Part shown: positions 44,010 to 55,830 of the stretch, one piece after another
Layout: each line of letters begins with the position of its first letter
Numbering within the stretch: the first letter of the stretch is position 1
Origin: Pisaster brevispinus
Lineage: Eukaryota; Echinodermata; Asteroidea; Forcipulatida; Asteriidae
Assembly (NCBI GenBank): GCA_023634235.1
Contig: JAMKCF010000007.1
Location: forward strand, 2,046,001-2,110,000
DNA: 64,000 nt
Reading direction: 5' to 3'
Notes under the pieces: generated by a model
The model's input: only the letters and a program-made list of their open reading frames with translations
Database searches by the model: none
Told to the model about the DNA's origin: nothing
Position numbers and translations under genes: made by a program

Positions 44010-44360
44010 GAATTGGTGCAGAATCGGGACTTCCTGGGGCCGGACCCATATACGGGTCGGGCTCACACGGAAAGCGATTAAATTTTAACTCAGATTCTGC
44101 GTCTTAAGGAAACACTCTGGGTCATATTGACGCAGAATTTATGTGAACAATAAACACATTTCACTAATTACCCTTGTACACTTTAGATTTGACCTGAATT
44201 GCGAGTTTCCAGGGACCTGACCCGTTTCTGGTTTAGGGTGACCCGGAAAGTGGTTACAAATTGGTTTTTAATTCAGATTCTGCGACATTTTGACCCATTC
44301 CTAGGTCATTTTGATACATATTCCGGGTCATACTGACCTAGAAATTAGTCAGGTTCCACG
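44010..44360. repeat. TGACCC-rich repeat (copy 3)
   Basis: Multiple gggtca/tgaccc hexamers (cctgacccgtttctggttta, ctaggtcattttgatac, ccgggtcatactgacc), with partial inverted ends. Confidence 0.7.
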
Positions 44361-45300
44361 GAACCCGGAATCCGGGCGATTCTGATCCTGACGTGTTTAA
44401 AGTGTATGATTACCCTTGTATGGCAGTTCTCAAACGTTTGGGGACTTGTCAACATGCAACCAAGTTGCACACAAACATTCACCACTTCAGCATGCCTCCT
44501 AATAGATACAGACAAGGGTTGTTTGGTTTTCTTGAGCAGCATTTGAAGTTTTATTTATTGTATAAATCTTGTGGCAAAATGTTGTTTAGAAACTCCGGAC
44601 ATCAGGCTGAGACCCCAAATCGCTGTTGCTGAATGCTGGATTTGCCGAAATCAGAACTCAAACAATCCGTCGCAAACCGAAACAGGTCACTCGAAAGCTG
44701 ACGTGACTGTCACCTTTTCCTGTTGTGAGTCGAATGATTACCCCGATTTCCGCAGGCTTTGTTCTTTCAACATTGCTAATCATCGGTTTGCTTCTCTACT
44801 TTCACCAAATGTCAAAAATTGCCTTGTTTTTGCGTCTCCTTGTTTTCCATTAGAGAGGTGTACTAGGTGCATCTGAACCTTCTAGGACTTTGGCAAAATA
44901 TCGAATCATGGATAAAAGAGGCAACGAGAAGTTGAAGCATTATTTTATTATTTCAAACCAACATTACGTCTCAACAGGAATCACTATAAACGCAGCATTT
45001 CAAAAAGACGACCTGGTTCGTAATTATGGTTGCTCATTATGTCATGACTATTGGATAGACGTTCGTGGGTAAGGAATTCAAAAGCAAGGTGGATAGTTCA
45101 AATCCCTATCTGGTAGTACGGACATTTCTCTGTAAAGAAAAATTATGAACGTTCTGATACAATTTGAGATTTGACGTGCCAAAATTCTAGCATCAACTAT
45201 CTTACCTGGATCATGTATTTTTGAGGAGGTGCGTAGTTTCAGGACTTTATTTGTATTGCACAGACTCAATAATAAAATTGTGAATCAATAATAAAATACT
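44361..45300. other. No recognised gene
   Basis: Contains an open frame at 44571-44876 without recognisable motif or splice context. Otherwise AT-rich single-copy-looking sequence. Confidence 0.35.
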
Positions 45301-45317
45301 TTGGGTTTAAACAAAGA

Positions 45318-45545
45318 AACATTGATTTGAGCGAAACTTGAACCAACAACCTCTGGATTAACGAACCGGCACTCTACTAACTGAGCTAACCAGCCCGATG
45401 TTGGCGGTCTCCCTATTAGTCAATATCTTTGTTCGGGGTGCCAGTCAGAAGCCATACAACCGTTAACCGCCGTGTAGCCAGGGATTACACCCAAGTTTAC
45501 AATACAACCTGGGAAGCGGCAGCCACGGGATCACCTTAAGGGGAT
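45318..45545 (-). repeat. tRNA-derived SINE, copy 1
   Basis: Reverse strand shows gctggttagctcagttagta (A-box region) and ggttcaagtttc (B box, degenerate), then a body containing tttctgactggcaccccgaa-like sequence on its 5' side. Second copy on the + strand at 53222-53395. Confidence 0.75.
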
Positions 45546-46059
45546 GCAAGTTTTTATATAAAATATCAAGTAATAAACCACAGGGAAACTGACTGGATAA
45601 ATTTTTAATAATTTGGGTTTGAACAAAGAAAAGCTAACGGTTGAAAAGCCAACAAACAGACTTTAACACAGAACTAAACATGATGCAGTAAACACATCTA
45701 GCCTTCAAAACCGTGCATATTGTACACGTTCGTAAAAACGATCACAGCTACAGCAAAATGAAAGTTGGTATTGACAACCATTTTTTGCAGCACCAATATC
45801 AGCGCAAATTTAATCGAGTGGTTTGGCTAGAACGAGTTTGATTTTGTATAACGTAAAGCAGTGCTGAGATTGTATGTGGATGACGCAGGCGTTATTAACA
45901 AGAATCACAAAATGGACAATGCGTCGCAACCAGCGCGTTGAACTACGTATAGAATGCTCAGTGGTGCGTGACTTGCTTTTCGTCAAACTGAAACACAACA
46001 GGGAAAGGCCAATTTTTCGATTAGTTAGTTACTTATTTAATTTAATTGATTTATTTACG

Positions 46060-46640
46060 GGTTGTTTTCAAGAGGCTGAGAGACTTTGAAATATTGTTTG
46101 AGTATTTTTTATATTTTTATATTTTTTTTATTTAGCATTGCTTGCTATGGGAAACTTGTGTTGCACCCTTAGTGGTGCATTGCACTAAATAGGCCGAAAT
46201 CCATGCACCAAGCTAATTATCATAATTTGTAAACCCACAAAATCTTTTTAATTATAAAGTTTTTGGGTCATGCAATTAATAGAATGTGTAATGGTAAGAA
46301 TCTATCGCAACCTGGGGGTTGTGTGTTTCAACTTTTGGGGAGATTTGAAAAATTAAGGCTTTAAAGTTGGTCCTATTTGGCTTGTGAATCGGAGGAGTGC
46401 CTGATGAAAACTGGCAGCGAGTCGGTTTGGGAAAAAGCACATTTTCGGGGTGTTTTTTTTCTAGGGTAATTAGCAAAAATTCCAAACGGCTGACCTACAA
46501 AGAATTCTGACGTTTAGTTGTCTGAAAGTATATCTGATTGGTTTCCAAGAGGCTGAGAGACTTTACATATGTTTTGAGTATTTTTGAATATTTAGCATTT
46601 AGCGTTGGTTACTATGGCAGTTTGTTTAGTGTGGTGCACC
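46060..46640. repeat. Direct repeat pair, about 480 bp apart
   Basis: aagaggctgagagacttt near 46069 and again near 46546, each followed by ttgagtattttt, tagcattt/ttagcattg, ctatgg and gcaccctta. About 100 bp repeated. Confidence 0.75.
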
Positions 46641-46649
46641 CTTATACTT

Positions 46650-47810
46650 AAACAGCGCCCTCTAGATACACAAGGTTGTTCCGTCAGTCTTTGATCCGGA
46701 GTAAATTCACGAGCAAGTTCGGGTGCTAACCTTTTAGTCAGTTTGCCATTAAATTACGCATGCAAGGTATATAGTTCACTCAAACACATTTAGTCAGTTG
46801 ATTCGTCAATTATGGTAACCCAACAAGGCGACGACAAATCAAAAAGACAAACAGTATTGGCCCATAAAAACATTACTTGCCAAAAAATAATGCAATAATA
46901 GTCACTATCTCAACAATTGACATTCCATTGGCAAAAATCAGTTATCGTTAAACCCACTTTTGTGTGATTGCAGAATAAAACAATTAAAATAATCTCCGTC
47001 AAGTAACCAAACCGCCATCTTGACAAAGTGGCGTAACTTCGTTAGTTGAATAGAGAAACAATGCTCCGGAGCTAGGTTGATATTATTAATTCTTTATTGT
47101 CCACTCTTTAAAAATTGTTTAAAATGTCTAAAATTGATTAAAGCTCCAGAAGAAATAGGAGTTAAGACAACAACGATATTTTAACAGTTCAGTACAACAT
47201 TAAAGAGAACATTGACAAGAGTAGAAAATCTCAGATCACAGCCGCATCCCCCCACAACATCGTAATTGGAGACACGAACAATTGAACTAGTTAGTTCTAC
47301 CATGCAGTGTTCGAGTGACATTGTGCGATAATTTATGCATTTTTAAAATAAATTTAAATCATTTATGTTGGAAGTCAAACATGCTCACTGTGTGTGAGAC
47401 TGCATTAATGAAACAGCGCCATCTATAGACGTGATTTTTTATTTTTTTTACCATCCATCTGTACAAATGAACTGGCCATGCGTGGGCAATATTGCTTGAT
47501 GCATACTGCTTGGCAACCGCCAGTTCTTTTTCCACCATTCTTTCCTATAATTGAGCCAATTCCCGACGTCATATCCTAAACGATAATTTTATCCCAGTCT
47601 GGAGAAGAAGCGACAATGTAAATGATTACCCTCTCAGCCAATGCGCCCCCGCAGCCGTCAATTCGCGTTTTCTGTTTCTAGTTGCGACGCACGCCTTACA
47701 TTTCATGCAATTCAAATCCCCAGAGGGTTAACGCGTCAGACAGTGGCCGCGTGTGACGTAATACAAGGGTTTTAATTGTCTCTAGCCCATTAGGCCATAT
47801 GCGAGCACAT
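46650..47810. other. Intergenic, nothing recognised
   Basis: AT-rich; two 'agcgcc(a/c)tct' segments near 46655 and 47412 hint at foldback ends, but no complete element was resolved. Confidence 0.35.
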
Positions 47811-47814
47811 TGTG

Positions 47815-47975
47815 CTCAGTACGGGGGCTCAATATGGGGGCTTGGTGGTAAGCCCTGCTGTGTTTTCATTGTGTGATTGGTATCTCAGGAATTGTTTAGA
47901 GTATTTAAAGGGGTGTTACTTCTGTATACAAGAGGACAATTTTGTGTTATGGGAGCATTTAGGAGGGGTATTGGT
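47815..47975 (+). repeat. Dispersed repeat family R4, copy 2
   Basis: Collinear with 39587-39740 (gctcaatatggggg, tcattgtgtgattgg, atctcaggaattg, tacaagaggacaa). Confidence 0.75.
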
Positions 47976-47996
47976 ATATTTGCGAGTTAGATGTTA

Positions 47997-48280
47997 ATGA
48001 TGTCTGGTACACTTACTTTAGTCACAAAGAACAGCTTAAACTTGAGTTCGTCAGCCATAGACAGTTTCTATGTCAAATGTTTCTGGCAAGCTTTTGTAAA
48101 GTAACCTCCAGATGAGCGAACATCGTCATTCAAAGTTCTTTATGGATGTTGCCGTCACTTATGTAACCACACAAAAGCTTGCCCAGAATCATTTGACGTA
48201 GCAACTGTCTTGATAGTCTGACGAATTTAAATTTAAGCCTTAACTTGTAATCAAGGAAGTCAGTGTGCCAGACATTATTC
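47997..48280. mobile_element. Long foldback element
   Basis: Left tgatgtctggtacactta and right cagtgtgccagacattatt are inverted. Further paired blocks are ttcgtcag/ctgacgaa, gacagtt/aactgtc and ggcaagcttttgt/acaaaagcttgcc. Arms about 115 bp. Confidence 0.8.
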
Positions 48281-49394
48281 AAATATAACTCGCAATGTTC
48301 TATTTCATTGTACCCTTTACGGTTGAATTACACGCTTATGGGGTCTTGTAAAGGCGCAAATGGGTAACCGTAAGCCCCAAATACGCAGTAAGCAACACTA
48401 GGAAATTGATCGCCATAGCTCAGAGTTCTTTGACTTCCATTTGTCCTTATCATTATTGGGCTGAATAAGAGTTGCGTGATCAGCAACTTGAGGCTCATAC
48501 TCGTTGAAATAAACATGAAATTGCTTGATGTTTTTGATTTTTGAGTTCTTTAAATCCATTATTTTTCACAGCTTTGACAGTATTCAACCCCTCTGGTATA
48601 AACTTTTTGGTCACTATTAACCCTTGCGAATCTTGACATCAACGATAGCCCGGCACATCTTTAAGTGCCAACCGTGAACGGAGTTTTTACTCTTGTTATC
48701 GATAACGTTGCAGTTGAGTCTCCTTTCATCAAAGTGTGTTCGTTTCAAGGACAGAGAAAAAAAATCGCTGAAAAGCCTTGAACATTTTTGATATTATTGG
48801 ATCGCTAAGACCCACTTTCAAGTAAACTTTGCCTCATAAATAGGTTAAACTTAAGAGGGTGTTCCATTAAACAACTTATGCGTGTGACGTTAAATCATGC
48901 TTTGAAAACGGCATTTGATTAACACAGCCTTTGAGGGATTTTCTTTAATCTGAAGGTCATAACATCTGAGTCAGGATGCTGCAGCTCAATCTTGGATTTG
49001 TTTTCAGCATCACTTTCAGGGGAGATTTTCTGTGACGTACTTTCACCGTTAAAGAAAAGCCACTGAATGAAAAGAAGATGATAAATGTAAAGGAGAAATC
49101 GTGAGAGCTGGTCAGTTCCCTGGCCTTTCTCGTTCATTTCTATGAGATCTATGCGCTAGTCGCATCCCCGTGGGGGACAGTGAATAAAATAAACCTCTGC
49201 GAATTCTATTCTTACTATTCAACAATGACCAACCACCTAAGCCCTAAGTTTGTATCAGTTGCAATGAATTAGCATATGATATATTTTTTTAAGTGCTGTT
49301 TTTTTTTCTTTTTCTTTTTGACAAAACAAAAACCGCAAGGTTGGCTTTTAGATTTTTGTAAAAGTAGAGCGTAAATTACTCCACAAGTTAGTGA

Positions 49395-49670
49395 CCATGG
49401 AAAATCTCACTTGGTAAAGAGCAGTGGAGGGCTGTTTATACAAAAAACATTGATAGAAATTACCCCCTTTTAAGTAATGTCGCTTTAGAGAAAGAGGCAT
49501 TTTTCACACCAAAATTTAAATCTGAAGTCGTTCTCATGCATCTGAAAGCACACAATATTCCAAGCACAAGGGTGTTTTTTCTGTCATCATCTTCTTGCAA
49601 CTTTTCACAGGTTTGTTATTTTTACATGTTAGGATACACCAAGTGGGGATACTGGTCTTTGACTATTACA
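49395..49670 (+). repeat. Family R1 copy (opposite orientation to 2800-3000)
   Basis: catctgaaagcacacaat, gggtgttttttctgtcatca, cacaggtttgttattttta and actggtctttgactatta match R1 in order. Confidence 0.65.
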
Positions 49671-49726
49671 AAACGTATAACCTGCCTAGTCGATGAATGC
49701 AGCTTTCTCAGTGACTTGTTACAGTT

Positions 49727-50280
49727 CATTTCAATTCAATTCAATAAACATTTATTCCATGACGGCGGGAACAAAAACATAAGTTTACTTACAACTACAT
49801 TATTATGGAGGTATGAACAATGAATGCCACATCATAAACATATATTCTAAAGGAAATTGCAACTACCTCTTCAACATACAACACTAAACATTCATAGCCA
49901 ACACTTAGAAGAAAAGTAATGCAAAGTGCTTTATCTGTGACAGACAAGCAAAGACTATGATATTAAAGAGACACATGCACAATGACGGAGACAACGTTAA
50001 TTCATGTAAGATGACTTACAAAACAAATCTCTTCCGGGAATCGTATGCAGTTGCAGTATTATATTTCAGAATATATTCAATGTTTAAGTTGGTTGGTAAA
50101 AGCACTCAAGGTCTGTGGACGGTGATTGCAAAACTAATGTTTGTGCGGAGGATGCTTCTAAATAATTATATATTTAACTGTTCTACTTCTTGTCGTGGAG
50201 CCAACGACCGTCCAAAAGTGCCTTGCTCTGGAACCCGTAGGTTCGAGGCTAGTGTAAAGAAGACAATGAAGAAATAGTCA
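49727..50280 (-). mobile_element. Probable LINE 3' end, minus strand
   Basis: Begins with ttcaattcaattcaataaac, the reverse of an (attga)n tail preceded by an AATAAA-like stretch. No coding block recognised. Confidence 0.45.
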
Positions 50281-50283
50281 GTT

Positions 50284-50400
50284 TTAGATGCAGCAGGAAA
50301 ACCCCAATAGGGGAAAACCTTCGCACAGATAGGGACTTAATGTCAATCCGTATGCGAGGCGCTGGTCTAAGGATGGATTCCAACCGGTATCGACAGAGTT
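50284..50400. repeat. SINE-like fragment, copy 1
   Basis: caggaaaaccccaatagggg and gatagggact are shared with 53717-53850. Confidence 0.6.
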
Positions 50401-50430
50401 CAAGACAAAGCAACAAACCTAAGCCCACCT

Positions 50431-50690
50431 GATTCAGTTCGCTTCAGTTTATTGGTCCACGGAGGAAATTTTCCTTGCATACATGCAACACACGAATTAC
50501 ACACAAACAAACATTTGCGGAATCTAAATTAAAAATGTAACAATTATCTTATTAGCAGAAAGTAGTTAACGTCAGGGCTGATCACTGAGGAGACGGATAG
50601 AGTATGGTATGAAGGAGTTGAGGTATCTGTTTGTTTTGCATCGAAGTGACTGCCATCTCCTACCACTCCTTAGTCTGATGACGTTTTTTT
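50431..50690 (-). repeat. Probable retroelement 3' fragment
   Basis: Starts gattcagttcgcttcagttt attggtcc-like tail sequence, resembling an inverted LINE/SINE end. Weak. Confidence 0.3.
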
Positions 50691-51324
50691 AATGGAACCG
50701 CTTTTGATAATACCAAATATAGAAATACATACTGTGGTGAGACACTAAATAATTTCAGTTGAATGTATTTTCTTAGGTGTGGAAAGTGACCTTTAACCTC
50801 TTCGGTAATATAATCCATAGGAGTACGAAACATGGGCGGGGGGGGGGAACTACCCTCTCAAACTCTGGTAAAACAGTGGGTAAAACTCGAGCACAGCCAG
50901 GACAAAAAAGGACAGTGAAGGCAAAATATATAACAAACAATAAGTTTTATTGAATAAAAAACTTCTTTTTCTTCTCAATTTTGTATTTCTTTGATTTTTC
51001 CTGCAATGTTTTTGAACATTCGTTGAAGCTGTACACGGCCTTCAATTATACCCTTTCCTGTCGTAAGGTTTATACCACTGCAGAGAAAACGTGTCAATTT
51101 TACCCGTTACGTATTGTATTTCAAAATGAAATTGTTTCAAATTGTCTTATTAAAAATCGAGAACTATAATATGTACTCATAGTTTGCCAATGTTGGTTAG
51201 AAGAAGCGAAAAATGCTCGTGGGGGTTGCAAAACCAAGGCATAAACGAGTCTTTAATTATTCACAAGTAGCTCTTCTCTGGAACAGCCACACCGCCCTCT
51301 CGTGACATCTGAAGCAGCGGAACG

Positions 51325-51760
51325 CACGTGACTCGGTGCACGGATGACAGACCGTGTCTCTCTAGTGGCTCGGCCGTCAATGCCAACAATCCAATAACAT
51401 CAGTCACGGCCAATCAGAGAAGTTGGAATATCTATAGCATCTGAGCATGCGCCAAATAAACAACCAATCGGAGAGTTTGTATTGAGAACGGCTGCAGTTC
51501 GTTGCATACGTAGAGCAACACCAAGACAGTTGCATCATCGTGTTGAAATGCATGGGTGCTAAACGTCCATATCATACCAGAAGCATCTCGGCTCACACAG
51601 ACTGTTTTCATTGGCAAAAAGCTTTAGGTAGCAAGCACGTGATGCGATTTCGTGGTTTGATTCTTGGAGTGAGAGTTTGGACGAGAGGCAGCAACGGGGA
51701 TTCATAATACGTTAGCCGCAACATCACACAACACACGTGAACATCACACACCACACGTGA
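51325..51760 (+). promoter_or_regulatory. Four CACGTG E-boxes upstream of the GPCR gene
   Basis: CACGTG occurs at 51325-51330, 51636-51641, 51734-51739 and 51754-51759. The last two lie in a direct tandem duplication of a 20-bp unit (51721-51740 and 51741-51760). The region is also more GC-rich than its surroundings. Likely promoter-proximal sequence bound by bHLH proteins; inference. Confidence 0.45.
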
Positions 51761-52150
51761 ACGGCCCAGCCATAAGCGTTTTCTAAGCTTTTTGGACACC
51801 ATGCAGTTTGATCATGGTTTGAAATACACGACCATGCCAGTTTTGTCCGTCCGTTAGAGACACATTTCAACTGTCCAGTTTTACCAGTGACGTGACTGAG
51901 GGCGTCGTGTGTAGGCGGCCGCACGTTCGAAGCTCACACGTTAAGAGATGTTTTTTCGGCGCGATGATTTTATTTCCAACATCTGACTCCACAAGGGCGG
52001 CGACCTTAGCGGGCGAGCAACTTTGTTCCAAGTAGGATTGATAATTTTAAAAGACACGGATTCTGGTTTCTCGCTGTAGATTCTTTCGACTTGTTCGCCA
52101 AAGTGATTACGCTGTGGATTTGGTTGGGCTTCGGATTTTACTAAGTCAAG

Positions 52151-52953
52151 ATGAGTTCCCTAACAACGGTAGCTTCTTACAACAACTATTCTTTCAACGA
52201 GACTTACTGGGAAGAGCCCGTAGATGCCTATGAGGCAGTAGCTATGGGTTTTCTGGTCCTCTTTGGACTCGTTGGGGTAGTGGGAAACGGAACACTCGTC
52301 TGCATTGTCCTCTTCAACCCCGACATGAGGTCAGTGCCGAACATCTTGATAGCGAGCCTCGGACTTGGAGATTTCTTCGTGGTCATAACGTCAGTGCCAG
52401 TCACCTTCGTTTCGTATCTGTACAGCGAATACCCTTTTGGTGTCGCCATGTGTAAGTTCGGCAACGTGGTGCCGATAATCTCGCACGGGGTCTCGGTGTT
52501 CACACTCGCTGCCCTCAGCTACGACCGGTACACGGCCATCGTCCGCCCCATGCAAAGGAGACAGTCCAATGCCGTGGTTCGGACATACATCGTCTCGGTT
52601 GTCATCTGGTGCCTCTCAATCATCCTTGGGACTCCCACAGCCGTCTTTGCTCGGTTGGAAATTTACGAATACGAAGGAGTCAGCGCGGCTATTTGTCTAC
52701 CCTATCCGGTTGGCTCAGTGGAAGCTAAAGTCCACGAAGTCTTACGGTGCTTCATAATGTTTGTTGGACCACTTGCCATTATTAGTTGTTACTACCTGTT
52801 GATAGCGGCGCAGTTGTACCAGAGCTCCAGGGCGATTCCCTGCGAGGGCCATGGGGACTCTAGACAGCTGAGAGCCCGTCGCAGACTCGCCAGGACTGTG
52901 CTGGTCCTCGTGGTTATATTTGCTATCTGTTGGATACCTCATTTTATTTACAG
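52151..52953 (+). CDS. Class A peptide GPCR, bombesin-receptor-like, first coding exon (TM1-TM6; gene partial)
   Basis: The 267 codons from MSSLTTVASYNNYSFNETYW end at a strong donor (gtgagt at 52954) in phase 2. Visible: N-terminal sequons NYS and NET; TM1 with VGNGTLVCIVLF; TM2 with ASLGLGD (Asp2.50); TM3 from a conserved Cys (AMCKFGN) to SYDRYTAIVRPM (DRY motif); TM4 with Trp (VVIWCLS); an ECL2 Cys (AICLPYP); TM5 VGPLAIISCYYLLIA; TM6 RTVLVLVVIFAICWIPH (CWxP). The third loop (LYQSSRAIPCEG...RRRLARTVLVLV) and the exon end after TM6 fit bombesin/GRP/neuromedin B receptors, whose genes also split between TM6 and TM7. CCHamide- or endothelin-type receptors are the nearest alternatives. TM7 (NPxxY) was not found downstream to 64000. 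Confidence 0.85.
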
Positions 52954-53221
52954 GTGAGTTTGAAACATTTTAATTCGCTTGTTTTTTATGCACTTTAAAA
53001 GACCCCTTAAAAATGTTCAAAATGTAACGCAAGTCAATGGTGTATTAACGTTACAAGTTGTCACATATCCTGCGCACCGCAAACGCGCCGACTCTTCACA
53101 CATGCAATGCTGTGAAAATTGTGTTCTCACCTGAGAACGAGTTCAAAGCACCCTGAAAGGAATATCTGAACGATGCCATTTGTTGTTACTTGACAGTTGA
53201 AATTAAAAAAACCTGGCTACA

Positions 53222-53395
53222 CAGCAGTTAAAGGTTTAATGGTTTCTGACTGGCACCCCCGAACCAAGACATTGACAAATAAGGGAGACCGCAATCGTAT
53301 GCCTACATAGCCCAGATGACAGAGCGCCAGCACGTTACACCTGAGGTCGCAGGTTCAAATTCATCCTAGTCATTTTTGTCTTTGTTCACTCAAAG
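53222..53395 (+). repeat. tRNA-derived SINE, copy 2
   Basis: Collinear with the inverted copy at 45318-45545: ggtttctgactggcaccccc, gacattgacaaataaggga, an A-box region and the B box ggttcaaattc. Confidence 0.75.
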
Positions 53396-53716
53396 ATCCT
53401 ATGCTATTTGTCTCAATTTTATTTGACTCATAAACTGACCACATCATCTCAGTGTAAATAAAGCAGCCATTACGACGGCATTATATTCCATTCAAATGGG
53501 TGGACACTACCTCCCTCACTCTAGATGAAAACAAAATCCCTAGAAAAGTAGTTATCAACGCAGAATTCAACTTAAATCGTTATGTCTTTCTGGGTAATGA
53601 TGCCATCTTTAAAAGCGATTAGCACTGTGAAGCGTTGGCATGAAGATACAAAGGAAAGTCCTCACATAGATAGCAATAAATTGATACGTGTAGAGAAGAT
53701 GATGAAGAAAACAGTT

Positions 53717-53850
53717 TTATATTTAGTAGGAAAACTCTAATTGGAGAAAGCCCTGCAATCAGGTAGGGACTGGGAAACCCAATCCGCACGCACAAGGGTT
53801 CAGTCCGGAATTCGAACCGCGATCACAGAGGTGAAAGGCAGGAAAAGAAA
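53717..53850. repeat. SINE-like fragment, copy 2
   Basis: aggaaaactctaattggaga, caggtagggactgg and an attcgaaccgcg segment, partner of 50284-50400. Confidence 0.6.
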
Positions 53851-54659
53851 CCACCTTTGTGACGGGAATGTGATTACTGAAACAAACGTAGAATCCCAAA
53901 TCAAAGCTCATAACATAAGCTCAGTCTGAGTCTCTGAACGTTGAGATGACAAACACCAACCTCAACCCATCAACCCCCTCTCCCCAATGTACATCAACTT
54001 TAAGTAAACACATTGTGTGGTATGTGTTTTTAAAGAAGCCAATAAGTGCTCAATCCAATCTCAGCTTGTGATGCCATTAAATTTAATGAAATTAAATGAA
54101 AGCTTGAATTGAGCAGTAACGAAATCCAAGTGACTAGTTTTAATTTAAAGATTGGGTACGCTAGGATTTGCCCTGCGCTGGCGTTTTTACAAGCAAGACG
54201 TCGGCCTTCAATACACGGAGGCGGTCAAATAATAGACGTTTGATCGGGTGAAAGTTGCGAATTTTGCGCATTTTCGAACTTCAGGGAGGAAAGAAATTAC
54301 GCACTTAAACCGCGTGTCAAATTAGTGTTCGACTGTTTTTCGCAAGGTTTTTACAGTCAAGTTTATCCCTTCCCTGTCATACTTGTTGGTATAATGAAGC
54401 TATGGTTCAAAGCAGTTTTTGATAGTCACTGTCTGCCAATCGAAACGACCACTATTGATTAATCAATTTGTGAACAGCTTTGGTAAGATCGGACACATAA
54501 CTTAAGCATAACTTTTGGTGCGGAGGTGGTGATGGGGAAAACTCTAGAAATGTTTTGTCCGCATTGTTGTATTTTTGACAAAATGAGTACAAATATTAGT
54601 TTTGAGTTCGCAGGTCCAAAACACAATATTTAAAACATTGAAAACGTGTGGGTTTTTAA

Positions 54660-55047
54660 AAATTGTTTCCTGGCGAATCTGATAAACCATTGAGCTTAAG
54701 GGTATTATACAGGACTGGTAGGGCTGACAAAATAGTCGCAGACAGTGCTCATGTTTTGTGTGATCAACCATTATACATGAAAAAACAAACCGGTGAAAAT
54801 TTAGGCTTAATCCGTTGTGTGAGTCAGGAGAAAATAGTGAAAAACCGTGCACAACTTTCAGCATGTAAACACATTGTACTTAATTTTGGTTGTTCCATCC
54901 AAAATACAAAAATGGTGCGTTTTCTTTAGCATTTCAGATACAGTTTTCTCGAAAATGACTTCATTTCAGGTGGAAATATTTAACAGACAAATGGGTTGTA
55001 GCATTAACTTCATAATCAGTACGCTTTCAGACGAAAACTAAACAATG
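54660..55047. repeat. Dispersed repeat, copy 2 (pair with 10410-10795)
   Basis: Same orientation and order of blocks as copy 1, including gtgaaaatttaggcttaatc and cagcatgtaaacaca. Confidence 0.75.
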
Positions 55048-55084
55048 ATGTTTTTATCTTTACAATCCTGTAAAATGACTTTGA

Positions 55085-55180
55085 GCTGTCATAGGTTTGT
55101 TATTTCTTGAATGTTGGATAAGATGCGGATATTGGTATTTGACACGATGTTTTTCTGCTTGCTTTGAAGATAATTTGCCT
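55085..55180 (+). repeat. Family R1 fragment
   Basis: aggtttgttatttcttgaat and gatattggtatttgacac match the R1 end seen at 49608-49670. Confidence 0.55.
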
Positions 55181-55328
55181 TCAACTGTCCCATTGGCCAG
55201 AATTTTATTCTGACATCAATTGTTGAGCATGGTTAATGCACAGCGAAACGAAACTGCATTGGAATTGTTTTTCCTTGTATTGGTCGCCCAGTAACTCAAT
55301 TACTCGGAGTTGTTTTTTTGTAAAGTTC

Positions 55329-55830
55329 TTTTCATTTCAAATCAAATCCAATTAAAATTTTATTCCAAATCATAAATGTACATACAAGTAATTACAAGAG
55401 AAGGTCATTTGAACAAAGATGTATAAAGAACAACCAGAATGATAATTAAATGAGACACAAATGAAGCAGAGGTAAATATGGAGACATGTCCAAAAGACCA
55501 CGTCTTGAATATGCAGGACCTTTATAAAACAAGAAAGTGGGGGTAACAGAACTTACAACAGAACGTAAAGAACAAACAGTGAACCGAAGGGAAAAAAACA
55601 AAATAAACAAACAAACAAACGCGATCTAACGAACATGGGACGTAACAAGAAGGGTAAATCATAGCTAGAAACTCATAGAGGTGGAAGAGAGAAGAAGCTA
55701 CTCAACACAATTAGAGACAAGATGTCTTCGGTTGAAGCCCCTAAAACAAACAAAATAATAGGACCAACTTCACTGATAACACAAAGACTTGCAAGAGTAA
55801 GAATCAATGGCCAGCGAAAATAATGTGTCA
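55329..55830 (-). mobile_element. Possible LINE 3' end, minus strand
   Basis: Opens with tttcaaatcaaatccaatta then attttattcc, like an inverted retroelement tail; A-rich body, no coding block recognised. Confidence 0.35.

Noticed and set aside
45340..45400. Functional tRNA gene on the minus strand
   Set aside because: T arm is degenerate and the same unit recurs with a SINE body at 53.2 kb.
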